From contig NZ_AP023247.1 of NCBI RefSeq assembly GCF_016756535.1, positions 248,001-312,000 of the forward strand: 64,000 bases of DNA, in the 5' to 3' direction. Positions 9,022 to 17,276 of this stretch are shown piece after piece. The notes beneath the pieces are model-generated. The model saw only the letters and a list, made by a program, of their open reading frames with translations, was not told where the DNA came from and did not search any database. The DNA is from Mesorhizobium sp. 131-2-1. Lineage in GTDB: Bacteria > Pseudomonadota > Alphaproteobacteria > Rhizobiales > Rhizobiaceae. Both the position numbers and the translations under genes were made by a program. Each line of letters starts with the position of its first letter. Position 1 is the stretch's first letter.

Positions 9022-9900
9022 CTAGTTGCTGTTGGCGCCGCTGCTTATGCTGCACGCCAGCGATTCCTTGAACTGGCATGGCTCGCCCAGCGCCGTAAAC
9101 GCGACGCGTTCCACCTGCATGGTGACCTTGCGGCCGGGGTCGGAAAAGGGGCCCATCCAGTTGGTCAGCTTGTCGCTGCCCCAGAGGCTGAAGAATATCT
9201 TCTGCGAATGGGTCGGCAATTCCGCTGGGTCGGTCACTTCCTGGACCAGCTTGCCGTTGACGTAGAAGCGCAACCGCTCTTTCTCCCAGACAAAGCCGTA
9301 GTCGTTGAAGCCCTTGTCGGTGCCGCCCTCGACATCGGCGAGCTTCTCATTCTTCGGCTTGCCCAAGATGTAGGTGTTGACCTGGACCTTCGAGGTGTCC
9401 TTGGTCAGGACCTCGAAGTCGATCTCGTCCCAGGGCTGCTTGTCGGCGGGGCCGATGTAGGAAAAGAAGGCGGCGTTGAGGCCGGACCCGGTGTCGGTCT
9501 TCATGCGCGCTTCATAGGTGCCGTAGCCATAGCGCTTCTTGGTCTGGATCTCGCCGCAGGCGAATTCGCGGTCCTTGGTCTGGCGCTTCTCGAAGCCCAG
9601 CGTCAGCACACCATCGGAAAGCCCGACAAGGCTCTTCGACCAGGTGCAGTTCTGGTGTGGGCCGTTCGACCAGCCGTCGGAAACATACCAGCGCGAATGG
9701 TCGAAATTCGAGAAGTCATCGACGAATGAGGGCGCGCTCTGCACGTCCTGCGCCCGCGATGGATGCGGGGCTGCAACCAGGCTTGCGGCCACGGCCACAA
9801 GAAACGCGCCAGCTGTGGATAGCCGCCGCAGGCCCGCTCTCGGCTCGAACCGCATGACATCGGCCGCGACGATGGGGATAGTCTTCGGATCTGCGTTCAT
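9022..9900 (-). CDS. exoK: Secreted GH16 glycanase, ExoK-like
   Basis: 292-residue family 16 glycoside hydrolase. The catalytic motif WDEIDFEVL holds the two glutamates and the aspartate (ExDxE type) of GH16. Other family features are YGTYEARMKTDTGSGLNAAFFSY and FVWEKERLRFYVNGKLVQEV. An N-terminal hydrophobic stretch (STAGAFLVAVAASLVAAP) followed by RAQD is a signal peptide preceded by an unusually long cytosolic tail. AAGGTGAG just before the ATG supports this start. In S. meliloti, ExoK cleaves nascent succinoglycan outside the cell; the same role is expected here. Two cysteines near the C-terminus could form a disulfide. Confidence 0.85.
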   Translation of the reverse strand: MNADPKTIPIVAADVMRFEPRAGLRRLSTAGAFLVAVAASLVAAPHPSRAQDVQSAPSFVDDFSNFDHSRWYVSDGWSNGPHQNCTWSKSLVGLSDGVLTLGFEKRQTKDREFACGEIQTKKRYGYGTYEARMKTDTGSGLNAAFFSYIGPADKQPWDEIDFEVLTKDTSKVQVNTYILGKPKNEKLADVEGGTDKGFNDYGFVWEKERLRFYVNGKLVQEVTDPAELPTHSQKIFFSLWGSDKLTNWMGPFSDPGRKVTMQVERVAFTALGEPCQFKESLACSISSGANSN

Positions 9901-10041
9901 ACCAACTCACCTTTGTGCTGTTCCGCCCCAACCCAAAGTCGTCCAATGACCCGCCTTGCGGGCCGTTTGCGATCCTCCGCCCTAGAACTCCTTGTCTGTG
10001 CCTCGTACCTAGCCTTTGCCCTGCGGACCTCGTTCGTGCCG

Positions 10042-10434
10042 TCAGCGCGCGCCCGCCGACTTGACGAAACCGCTCCGCGAATCGGAGCCCTGCGCACTTT
10101 CGTCGACAATCGCGTCGAGCGAATGACGCAGTTCCTTCATCAGGCCGTTCTGCCGGGCAAGCTCGGCAATGCGTCGCTCGCAGTTCAGGATCGACTTCGT
10201 CAATTCGTTGACTTCCGACGACTTGCCTGTCGACGCCGATCCGTTCTCCATCGCCTCGACCAGGAAAGCGGCGTTCGTCGCCTTCGACCGGTAGCGATTC
10301 TCAAGTCCGGTCTTCTCCGCCTCGATCTCGCTGGAGATCTGGTCCAGCAGCCGCGCCAGACGATCGTAACGCTGGAGGTCGGTCTGCCGGTCCCGGGCCG
10401 GATCCCTGGATCTGAAGCCGAATATCGAAGCCAT
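10042..10434 (-). CDS. Small helical protein of unknown function in the EPS locus
   Basis: 130 residues, MASIFGFRSRDPARDR and then heptad-rich sequence (LARLLDQISSEIEAEKTGL, ILNCERRIAELARQNGLM) that suggests a coiled coil. There is no signal peptide or membrane segment. I do not recognise a family. The start at MASIFGF is preferred because GGAAGG sits eight bases before it; the longer frame would read through the shared motif TTGCGGTGCAGCA (10454-10466, minus strand), which instead lies in its leader about 20 bases upstream of the start. Sharing that motif with exoL, exoY and the lasso precursor ties it to EPS expression. Confidence 0.55.
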   Translation of the reverse strand: MASIFGFRSRDPARDRQTDLQRYDRLARLLDQISSEIEAEKTGLENRYRSKATNAAFLVEAMENGSASTGKSSEVNELTKSILNCERRIAELARQNGLMKELRHSLDAIVDESAQGSDSRSGFVKSAGAR

Positions 10435-10453
10435 CCGGTTGGCCTTCCAAAAT

Positions 10454-10466
10454 TGCTGCACCGCAA
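10454..10466 (-). promoter_or_regulatory. Shared 13-bp motif TTGCGGTGCAGCA
   Basis: Exact match to TTGCGNTGCAGCA, oriented toward the small helical gene and ending 19 bases before its start codon. One of five copies in the EPS and lasso region. The position so close to the start could mean repression by blocking transcription or translation. Confidence 0.6.
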
Positions 10467-10560
10467 CATACACTGCCATTCCGAGGCCGAGTAGGCAACC
10501 TCGGAGTTAGGCAAAGGCGATTTTTTTCGATCCGAGACCGAGGCCGAGCCGCGGTCCGGC

Positions 10561-11574
10561 TTACTTTTCAACAGCTTGAGCGGCCATCAGGAAGCGCATC
10601 GGCGGCACCGGCCGCTTGGGGGCAAGGCCGGTCTGGCGAAAGAGCGCCTCGAGCTTGTCGGCGGCGACGCCCCGGACGATGGGGATCAGGTTCGACTGGC
10701 TCGCCAGCGCATAGGCGGCGGCCGATGCCAGGCCACGCTCGGCCTTCACGTCGAGGAAATTGCGCAGCCGGTATTTGTCACGCACGTGGCGCTCATGCTT
10801 CCTGAGCGCCGCCTTGGACGTTTCCGGCAGCGTGTCGATGGCAAGCAGCGCCAGGTCCGCGTCGGCCAGGCGCTTCAGATCCTGCGTCTTGTGGCGGCCG
10901 CTCAGCGAATCGGCGCGCACGATGGCGCCATAGCCGCAAGACCTGATGACCTTGAAGCGGGCGCCGCAGGCGACGGCGCGGGCATAGAGCTCATAGTCCT
11001 CGCCGAGGCGCAGGTTCTCGTCGTAGCGCAGGGCGTGGCGATCGAGGAAGGCCCGGCTGATCACCGGCTTCAGAAAGCCGAGCTCGCCGCGCTGCACGCG
11101 GCGCCTGGAGATGTTGCCCTCGACGAAACGCTCGAAGTCGAGGAATTCCGGATCGGCCGAAAAGGACGGGGCGACGACCTTGGAGACATCGGTCGCCGTG
11201 TCGTCCCTGATCAGCATGATGTTGTCGGCGGCGAAATCCCAGTCGGTGCTGGCGAACAGCCTGCGAAAGCGGCCTTCGAGGAAGAAATCGTCGGCGTCTA
11301 GGATGCTGATGAAGGGTGAGCTTGAGCCGGCGATCGCGGCGTTGCGGGCAAAGGACGGGCCCCGGTTCACGTCGAGACGCATGACTTTGAGCCTGCCGCT
11401 GCCGTCATCGGCGGCGCGCGCCACCTCGGCGGTGTCGTCGGTGGAGGCGTCGTCGACGACGACGACTTCAGCCGCTTCCGGCTCGCGCAGCGCCGACGCT
11501 ATGGCGGCTGGGATCGTTCGGGCGGCGTTGCGGGCGGCGATGATCACGCAGACCCGGGAAGCTGTGCTGGACAT
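10561..11574 (-). CDS. exoU: GT2 glycosyltransferase, ExoU-like
   Basis: 337-residue family 2 glycosyltransferase. The GT-A core reads VCVIIAARNAARTIPAAIASAL, EVVVVDDASTDDT and ISILDADDFF, the last holding the metal-binding DxD. This string is close to ExoU and ExoW of succinoglycan synthesis. AGAGGTGA before MSSTAS supports the shorter start; 16 extra residues are possible upstream. It lies 63 bp downstream of the nucleotidyltransferase gene on the same strand. If it is ExoU, the locus is split by the lasso cluster from exoX; if not, it could be a tailoring transferase for the lasso peptide. The first reading is favoured. Confidence 0.8.
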   Translation of the reverse strand: MSSTASRVCVIIAARNAARTIPAAIASALREPEAAEVVVVDDASTDDTAEVARAADDGSGRLKVMRLDVNRGPSFARNAAIAGSSSPFISILDADDFFLEGRFRRLFASTDWDFAADNIMLIRDDTATDVSKVVAPSFSADPEFLDFERFVEGNISRRRVQRGELGFLKPVISRAFLDRHALRYDENLRLGEDYELYARAVACGARFKVIRSCGYGAIVRADSLSGRHKTQDLKRLADADLALLAIDTLPETSKAALRKHERHVRDKYRLRNFLDVKAERGLASAAAYALASQSNLIPIVRGVAADKLEALFRQTGLAPKRPVPPMRFLMAAQAVEK

Positions 11575-11637
11575 CAATTCACCTCTCGATCGAACGAGTT
11601 TGTTTCGAATTTCCTGCCCCATGCCCCAAAATGATCG

Positions 11638-12786
11638 TCACCGGCCACCTGCTTCGCCGACTGCCGGCCGTTCGAAAATGCGCCGGCTGAGATCGGCCGA
11701 AGCCGCCCAGCCGGCCTCGGCCAGATAGCGGACCGGCGCGCGGCCGCATAGTTCCCATAGCACCGTCCGGCGCTGCGGCCAGCGCAAGGAGGACAGCCAG
11801 GGCGCGATCACCATGTGGAGGAGATCGGCGTTGTCGATGCGCGACAGTATCCGCGTGGCGCGCTCCGACAGCAGCGTGCCCGTGCCGCCAAGCAGCACAT
11901 CGGCGGCCCTGAGGCCAAGCAGCAGCGTATCCGCCAACCCCTGCCCGGCCGCGTAGTCGAGCACGCCCTGCTGCTCGGCCTCGCTCAGCCGGCTGGTGCT
12001 GGCCCTGACATCGCAGACATAGCCGGCGCAAGGCTCGCGGTTAAAGAAGGCCTTGGCGACGCTGATGCAGGACAAAAGCAGTGTGTCGGAAGCCGAGATG
12101 AAGGGCACATGATTGCCGGCGATCCCGACCTCGCGCCTGCGCCGCAGGAAGCCATCGGTGTCGCGCGGGCTCGGCGACCCGGGCTGCTGCAGCCGGTAGT
12201 GAAGGTCGACGGTGGACGGCCTGAACTCGCCGCCGCGGATCATGTGCTGCTCGCCAAGGAAACGCAGCCACCAGAGCGAACGCGACTTGCCGGCGACCTC
12301 GTAGCCGATCGCGCGCAGCGCCTCGCGCGCCCTGGCGAAGCCTGCCTGCGAAACGAGGATGTCGACATCGCCCGACGGCTTCATGAAGTGATCGCCATAA
12401 AGCAGCTGCTGCTGGAACGGCCCCTTCAGGAAAACGAATTCGATCTGCCTGTCGCGCAGCGCCTGATGAATGGCCAAGGAATCCATGATGCCGGACGAAT
12501 TCATCGAGACCGTGCGGCGGCGGTAGGTGTCGAGCCAGCCGAGCAGTTCCGACGGCGCTTCGCCGGCTTTGGCATGGGATAAGGCCTTGAGCACGAAGAT
12601 CGCGACCTTGTTCAGCCTGGCGATGTCGGCGACGGTGGCGATGGAGATTGACGGCGCCAGCGCCCCGCCTGCCGCCGCACCCGAGCCGGGCGAGAAGAAC
12701 AGCCTCAGGCACGCCTGAACGTAGGCGACTTCGTCGGCGCAGTCGGTGGCGCGCAGCCTCTGGTAAGCACTTTCCTGCACGGCCAT
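11638..12786 (-). CDS. Nucleotidyltransferase-family protein, lasso-cluster tailoring candidate (N)
   Basis: 382 residues of the uncharacterised nucleotidyltransferase family found beside lasso and PqqD-type peptide clusters (PF14907 type). The core is IQFVFLKG-like: QIEFVFLKGPFQQQLLYGD, then MKPSGDVDILVSQAGFARAREALRAIGYE. The DVDIL aspartates are the metal-binding pair of the nucleotidyltransferase fold; a second set, RPSTVDLHYRLQ, follows. Related genes occur with HPr-kinase-like genes in phosphorylated lasso clusters such as pseudomycoidin, where this partner was linked to sugar addition on the phosphate (from memory). It is divergent from the precursor operon. The start at MAVQES is chosen; a 52-residue longer frame exists but is less likely. 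Confidence 0.75.
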   Translation of the reverse strand: MAVQESAYQRLRATDCADEVAYVQACLRLFFSPGSGAAAGGALAPSISIATVADIARLNKVAIFVLKALSHAKAGEAPSELLGWLDTYRRRTVSMNSSGIMDSLAIHQALRDRQIEFVFLKGPFQQQLLYGDHFMKPSGDVDILVSQAGFARAREALRAIGYEVAGKSRSLWWLRFLGEQHMIRGGEFRPSTVDLHYRLQQPGSPSPRDTDGFLRRRREVGIAGNHVPFISASDTLLLSCISVAKAFFNREPCAGYVCDVRASTSRLSEAEQQGVLDYAAGQGLADTLLLGLRAADVLLGGTGTLLSERATRILSRIDNADLLHMVIAPWLSSLRWPQRRTVLWELCGRAPVRYLAEAGWAASADLSRRIFERPAVGEAGGR

Positions 12787-13284
12787 TCCCGACAAGGTCC
12801 TCGCAAAAAATCCGCCCGGCCTGTTATATTGCAACTGCGAAGGAAAGCATCGCCAAAATCGCCGCAGGCGTCCAGCCTTTCCTTCATCGCGGCGGAGTCC
12901 TGCAACCCCAGCGTTTACATAGGCGGCAAATGAGCAAGCCATCCGGCGACCCAGTTCGAGCCGAGGGACGGCACGAATTCGGGCGCATCGGGCACTGAAT
13001 TTTTCATGCCTAGAATGCGGGCATTTGAGTCAAAATATTTATCATAATCAAATCAGTTGCTTAAATAGACGTCACGGACGCGTCGTTGAAATCCGTCTGG
13101 AGGCATGGCTAGGATGCGCGTGCAAAAGGTTTGATCACCAACCAAGGCAGGCGCAACCAAGAATTGATTAATGGTTGGTAAATCAGGCTTGACTCATTTA
13201 GGGTGCCATGCAGCTATTGCGTTGCAGCATAGTAATGTGCTGCCGGCACTCGACAGGCCGTTTCCAGTCCTATCGGAGAGTAAA
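12787..13284. promoter_or_regulatory. Regulatory region between the nucleotidyltransferase and the lasso precursor
   Basis: About 500 bases without a credible gene, AT-richer than its surroundings (long A/T runs near 13020-13070 and 13160-13180). It holds the shared motif TTGCGTTGCAGCA at 13217-13229 facing the precursor, 55 bases before its start codon. On the other side, GTTATATTGCA at 12823-12833 matches a string upstream of the ExoQ-like gene (24718-24736, opposite strand). Small frames here show no family features. Confidence 0.5.
13217..13229 (+). promoter_or_regulatory. Shared 13-bp motif TTGCGTTGCAGCA upstream of the lasso precursor
   Basis: Exact match to TTGCGNTGCAGCA, on the coding strand, 55 bases before the precursor ATG. 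The spacing is nearly the same as for exoY (51) and exoL (48), so the site may sit at a fixed place relative to the promoter. Confidence 0.65.
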
Positions 13285-13437
13285 ATGGAACAGAATGTTG
13301 AAAAGCAAGAGTACGAGACGCCGAGCCTGACGGTTCACGGTTCGATCGAAACGATCACGCAAGGCGGCTCGGGCACGACGGCGCTCGACGCGGCATTCCC
13401 TGCGCACACGCCTTTCGACCAGCTTACGTTCTCTTGA
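13285..13437 (+). CDS. Lasso peptide precursor (A)
   Basis: 50 residues. Leader residues 1-26 carry the RRE-recognition pattern YxxPxLxxxG (Tyr10, Pro13, Leu15, Gly19) and the conserved Thr at position -2 (Thr25). The core begins at Gly27: GGSGTTALD places an Asp at core position 9, giving a nine-member macrolactam ring closed between the Gly1 amine and the Asp9 side chain. The 15-residue tail contains Phe12 and Phe18 as possible plugs and ends QLTFS. A C-terminal Ser is the target of lasso-peptide kinases, and such a kinase gene lies in this operon. GGAGAG five bases before the ATG sets the start. No function of the product can be read. Confidence 0.9.
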   Translation: MEQNVEKQEYETPSLTVHGSIETITQGGSGTTALDAAFPAHTPFDQLTFS

Positions 13438-13490
13438 GCTTGATTGTGTTCCGGGGCGCAAAGTTGGGGCTCCGAATACGTCTTCTCGGG

Positions 13491-13517
13491 AAGCCGGGGG
13501 ACCCAATCCCCCGGCTT
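13491..13517 (+). terminator. Hairpin after the lasso precursor gene
   Basis: Perfect 11-bp stem, AAGCCGGGGGA and TCCCCCGGCTT, with a 5-base loop, 53 bases past the precursor stop. It probably acts as a leaky terminator or 3'-end stabiliser, so that the precursor is made in excess over the processing enzymes downstream, as in other lasso and RiPP operons. Only TTTCT follows the stem, so termination is probably partial. Confidence 0.7.
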
Positions 13518-13662
13518 TCTGCCTGAGGCCGCGATCAGCCTGGCGAACGGCATGGGTGCTGGGCTTCTGTTCAACAACGACCTATCGGGGTGACTTCGGC
13601 CGACGCTGATCGATCCCTTCCTGGAACTGACGAAGCGTAGCGTTTTGTAACGGGGTTTTAGG

Positions 13663-13962
13663 ATGACATGGGATCCGGCGGATCAGGACCGCGTAACCGC
13701 CACCAGCGACGCCGTGGCTTGCGAATTCGGCAACGGGCTGGCGCTGCTCAATCTGCAATCCAACATCTATTACAGCCTGAACAGTGTCGGCGCCTATATC
13801 TGGGAACTGATCCAGGAGCCGCGCCCGGTGGCCGACATCCGCGCCGCGGTGCTCACGCGCTACGACGTCGATCCGGCGCGCTGCAGGGCCGACGTCGATG
13901 GACTGTTGAAAGGCCTGGCCGAGGCAGGGCTTGCGAGGCTCCACCATGAGGAACTTGTCTAG
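13663..13962 (+). CDS. Lasso RRE protein, PqqD-like (B1)
   Basis: 99 residues with the PqqD/RiPP-recognition-element fold: ACEFGNGLALLNLQSNIYYSLNSVGAYIWELI, then VADIRAAVLTRYDVDPARCRADVDGLL and a C-terminal helix. It would bind the precursor leader through Tyr10-Pro13-Leu15 and deliver it to peptidase B2. GGGG eight bases before the ATG supports the start. It follows the precursor after the hairpin and overlaps B2 by 17 bases, so the two are translationally coupled, as is usual for split B proteins. Confidence 0.9.
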   Translation: MTWDPADQDRVTATSDAVACEFGNGLALLNLQSNIYYSLNSVGAYIWELIQEPRPVADIRAAVLTRYDVDPARCRADVDGLLKGLAEAGLARLHHEELV

Positions 13963-14362
13963 GCTCCTCTCACTCAGCGGTGCGGAGATGCTCTTCCTGG
14001 CGCGCTGCGTTGTGGTGGTCGCCGCCGTGCGGCTGGGGCTGACGCTGTTTTCCTTCAACCGTGTTCGCCGCCTGGTGACCCGGCTCGACGCGCGCGAGGT
14101 GGCCAGCGTCGCCGATCTGAGACGTGTCGCCTGGGGCGTCGCGGCCGCTGCCCGGCTTGTCCCCTATGCCAGTTGCCTGACCCAGGCGCTGTCGGGCCAA
14201 TACCTTCTCGCCCGCGGGGGCAAGGCCTCGAACATCCGCATTGGCATCGAGCAGAATACGGGCGCCGAGCTGAAAGCGCATGCCTGGCTGATGAGCGGCA
14301 GCCACATTGTCCTTGGCGGCTCGCTTGCCGGGTTCGCCCATCTCGTCGACCACGGTCAGTAA
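13946..14362 (+). CDS. Lasso leader peptidase, transglutaminase-like (B2)
   Basis: 138 residues of the lasso B2 family. After an N-terminal hydrophobic helix (EMLFLARCVVVVAAVRLGL), the catalytic Cys is in VPYASCLTQALSGQYLL and the His in LKAHAWLMSG. The Asp expected about 12 residues after this His is not obvious (Gly there), so the third catalytic residue may come from elsewhere. It would cut after Gln26 of the precursor and free the Gly1 amine. It overlaps B1 and stops three bases before the cyclase ATG. An in-frame GTG 15 bases upstream is an alternative start. Confidence 0.9.
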   Translation: MRNLSRLLSLSGAEMLFLARCVVVVAAVRLGLTLFSFNRVRRLVTRLDAREVASVADLRRVAWGVAAAARLVPYASCLTQALSGQYLLARGGKASNIRIGIEQNTGAELKAHAWLMSGSHIVLGGSLAGFAHLVDHGQ

Positions 14363-14365
14363 ACG

Positions 14366-16282
14366 ATGAGCGGCATCGCCGGAATCCTGGCCAGACGGGA
14401 CGGCAAGCCCGCCACCGCCGCCGACATCCAGCAGATGCTCGCGCGCATGCGGCATCGCGCCCGCGACGGCGCCTCGTGGTGGTCGGACACGGCGATAACC
14501 CTCGGCCATGCCTGGCTGAACACGACCGACGAAGCCGGGCCGGGTCCGCTGACGATGGCCGGCGGCAAGCTGGCGATCACCGCCGACTGCCGGCTGGATA
14601 ACCGCGACGAATTGCTGGCAAGGCTCGGAATCCGGGACAGGTCGGTCGCCGACGGCGTGCTTGTGATGCGCGCCTATCTCGCCTGGGGCGAAACCTGCCC
14701 CACCCATCTGCAAGGCGACTTCGCGTTCGCCATCTGGGATAGCGAAAGACAGGCGCTGTTTTGCGCCCGCGACCATTTCGGCGTCAAACCCTTCTACTAT
14801 TACGCGAGCGACCGGCGTTTCGCCTTCGCCTCTGAGATCGGACCGATCCTTGGCCTCGACGGCGACGGCGCGCGTATCAGCGAGCACCAGATTTCCGGCT
14901 TCCTTGCTGGGCTGCCGGATGATCCGCAGTCCACCGCCTACACCGACATCTTCCGCTTGCCCGCCCGCCACAGCCTGACGGTGACGGAGAACCAGGTGGT
15001 GCTGCGCCGCTACTGGCAGATCGAGCCGTCGCGACGGCCGCTCCGGTCGGATGCGGCGGAGGAATTCGGGCATTTGTTTTCGCAATCCGTCCGCAATCGT
15101 ATGCGCGGAACCGACGCGGTCGGCGCGATGCTGAGCGGCGGCCTCGATTCCTCCTCGATCGCCTGCGTGGCCGGGCTCGAGAGAGCCGCGGAGCGCAAGC
15201 CAGGACTGCCGACCTTCTCACTGATCTTCGAGAAAGGCTCCTCGATGGACGAGAAGCCGTTCATCGACGCCGTGCTTGAAAAGCCCAACCTCGACGGCAC
15301 GCTGATCAGCGTCGGCAACTATGCGCCCTTCGCCGAGTTCGAGCGCATCCTTGAAGAGCAGGAAGAAACGTTCCTGGCGCCCGGCCTGTCGCTGACCCGC
15401 AGCATCTACCGGACCGCCGGCGCGAAGGGCACGAAGGTGCTGCTCGACGGCCATGGCGGCGACGAGGTGGTATCGCAGGGCCACGGCCATCTGCACGAGC
15501 TGGCCGATGCCGGCAGATGGATGGAGCTATGGCGGGAACTGCGCGGCGCCTCCAACACCTATGGCGACGGCATGCTCGGCATGTACTTCAAATTCCTGAC
15601 CGTCTATGGGCCGGCCTGGCGGATCGCGAAACTGAGAGGGATAGCCAATCGCGTCCTCGGCAGGCTGAGGCGCGGGTCCGCGCCAGTGCCGCGCGGCTGG
15701 GGCGGTCTGGTCAATCCGGCGCTTGCCCGACGCACCGATCTTGCCGAGCGGTTCCATAGGAGCGGCTACATGCCGTCCAGCGTCAGCGCCAGCGAGGCGC
15801 TGACGCATCGCTGGATCCTGTCGACGGGGCTGGTGCCGCACGCCTTCGAGGTGCTCGACAAGTCAGCGGCCAATTTCGGCGTCGAGCCACGCTATCCGTT
15901 CTGGGACAAGCCGCTGGTCGAGTTCTGCCTGGCGCTGCCGGGCGAGGAGAAGCTGAGCAGAGGCTTTGGCCGCTACGTGCTGCGCCGCGCCATGGACGGC
16001 ATCCTGCCGCCCGAAGTGCAGTGGCGGCGCGACAAGATCGATTTCACGTCCAACCTGGTGAAGGGCATGGTCGGCAACCATCGCGACCTGCTGCACAAGG
16101 TGCTGGTCTCGGACGCCGAGTTGATTGCGCCCTATGTCAACCTGCCGGAGGTGGCCGCCGCCTATGCCCGGATCCTGCGGCGGCCAGACGAGGCCGCGCC
16201 GCTCGACGTGCAGTATGTCTGGCGCTCGACCTCGCTGTCGCTCTGGTTGCGCCAGGTGAAACTCAGCGGGAGCCATGCATGA
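14366..16282 (+). CDS. Lasso cyclase, asparagine-synthetase-like (C)
   Basis: 638 residues. Residues 1-200 form a class II glutamine amidotransferase-like domain, but Ser replaces the catalytic Cys at position 2 (MSGIAGILARRDG), so it should not use glutamine. The synthetase domain has the PP-loop LSGGLDSSSIA near residue 255 and DGHGGDEVVSQG further on. The enzyme adenylates the side chain of core Asp9 with ATP and closes the macrolactam with Gly1. It lies three bases after B2, and its stop overlaps the kinase start (ATGA). Its length is typical of lasso cyclases. Confidence 0.92.
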   Translation: MSGIAGILARRDGKPATAADIQQMLARMRHRARDGASWWSDTAITLGHAWLNTTDEAGPGPLTMAGGKLAITADCRLDNRDELLARLGIRDRSVADGVLVMRAYLAWGETCPTHLQGDFAFAIWDSERQALFCARDHFGVKPFYYYASDRRFAFASEIGPILGLDGDGARISEHQISGFLAGLPDDPQSTAYTDIFRLPARHSLTVTENQVVLRRYWQIEPSRRPLRSDAAEEFGHLFSQSVRNRMRGTDAVGAMLSGGLDSSSIACVAGLERAAERKPGLPTFSLIFEKGSSMDEKPFIDAVLEKPNLDGTLISVGNYAPFAEFERILEEQEETFLAPGLSLTRSIYRTAGAKGTKVLLDGHGGDEVVSQGHGHLHELADAGRWMELWRELRGASNTYGDGMLGMYFKFLTVYGPAWRIAKLRGIANRVLGRLRRGSAPVPRGWGGLVNPALARRTDLAERFHRSGYMPSSVSASEALTHRWILSTGLVPHAFEVLDKSAANFGVEPRYPFWDKPLVEFCLALPGEEKLSRGFGRYVLRRAMDGILPPEVQWRRDKIDFTSNLVKGMVGNHRDLLHKVLVSDAELIAPYVNLPEVAAAYARILRRPDEAAPLDVQYVWRSTSLSLWLRQVKLSGSHA

Positions 16283-17268
16283 TATCGCCCAACGGTTCGC
16301 TCGCGCCGGCTCTCTGGCAGGACACGGCTGAACCGGCCGGAGAGCGCGGCAGGGAACGCCGCTTCTACCGGGCCTATGGGCTGACGATCAGTTCGGAGGT
16401 GGCCTTGCCCGAGCTGGAGGCAACGGCGCCGGCAGCGGCCGACGTGGTGATCGCGGTCGGCCCCATCGACTATGCAAAACCCCGGCTCGAGGCCGGAACC
16501 GCCTTCCGCTTCGAACCGGCACGGCAATATCTCGCCTGGGAGGCGGTCGGCGCCTTCCTGATCAGCGATGCCCGCCGCATCGACATCGAGCCCGCGCCCG
16601 GCATCGACGACCAGCTGATCGCCTTTCCGCTGCTGGGGCCGGTCATGGCGTTGCTCCTGCACCAGCGCGGCCTGCTCGTGCTGCATGCCAGCGCGATCGC
16701 CGTCGGCGGCAGGAGCGCGATCTTCATGGGCGACAAGGGCGCCGGCAAGTCGACGACGGCCAGCGCGATGATCAGCGCCGGGCACCGGTTGCAAACCGAC
16801 GATGTCGTGGCGGTGGACCTGTCCAGGCCGAACGAACCGGTGATCATTCCGGGCTTTCCGCAGCTGAAGCTCGCAGCCGATGCCGCCGCCGCCATCCCGA
16901 TCCGGCAAGCGGAAATCCGCCCGCAGGCGCATCCGGCGATCGACAAGGCGCAGCATCGCCTGCATGGCGGATTTGCCCGCGACGCGGTTGCGGCGACACG
17001 GGTCTACATCCTGCAGCGCGGCGACAAAGCGGCGATCTCGCCCCTGACAGGACCCGACGCCCTGTCGGCGCTCATCAAATTCTCCTACGTGACGCGCTTC
17101 GGCCGCGCCGCGCTGGTCGGCGATTTCGCCGCCACGCATCTGCGCCAGTGCGCGGGGTTCGCCAACCGGGCCGGCGTCCATCGCCTCGAAGTGCCGACCG
17201 GGCTGGACCGGATCGGCGAGGCCGTCGCGCTGATCGAACGGGATCTGGCCGGCAGCGGGCAGGAGTGA
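16279..17268 (+). CDS. Lasso peptide kinase, HPr-kinase-like (K)
   Basis: 329 residues. A Walker A loop, FMGDKGAGKSTTASAM, lies near residues 149-164, preceded by LLVLHASAIAVGGRSA and followed by LQTDDVVAV, the pattern of HprK-like kinases found in RiPP clusters. Paeninodin kinase (PadeK) and relatives phosphorylate the hydroxyl of the C-terminal Ser of lasso precursors; the precursor here ends in Ser. Some alphaproteobacterial members add more than one phosphate (from memory). The start overlaps the cyclase stop by four bases. The N-terminal 130 residues are a variable region that probably binds the peptide. Confidence 0.85.
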   Translation: MISPNGSLAPALWQDTAEPAGERGRERRFYRAYGLTISSEVALPELEATAPAAADVVIAVGPIDYAKPRLEAGTAFRFEPARQYLAWEAVGAFLISDARRIDIEPAPGIDDQLIAFPLLGPVMALLLHQRGLLVLHASAIAVGGRSAIFMGDKGAGKSTTASAMISAGHRLQTDDVVAVDLSRPNEPVIIPGFPQLKLAADAAAAIPIRQAEIRPQAHPAIDKAQHRLHGGFARDAVAATRVYILQRGDKAAISPLTGPDALSALIKFSYVTRFGRAALVGDFAATHLRQCAGFANRAGVHRLEVPTGLDRIGEAVALIERDLAGSGQE

Positions 17269-17276
17269 GACGGGCC

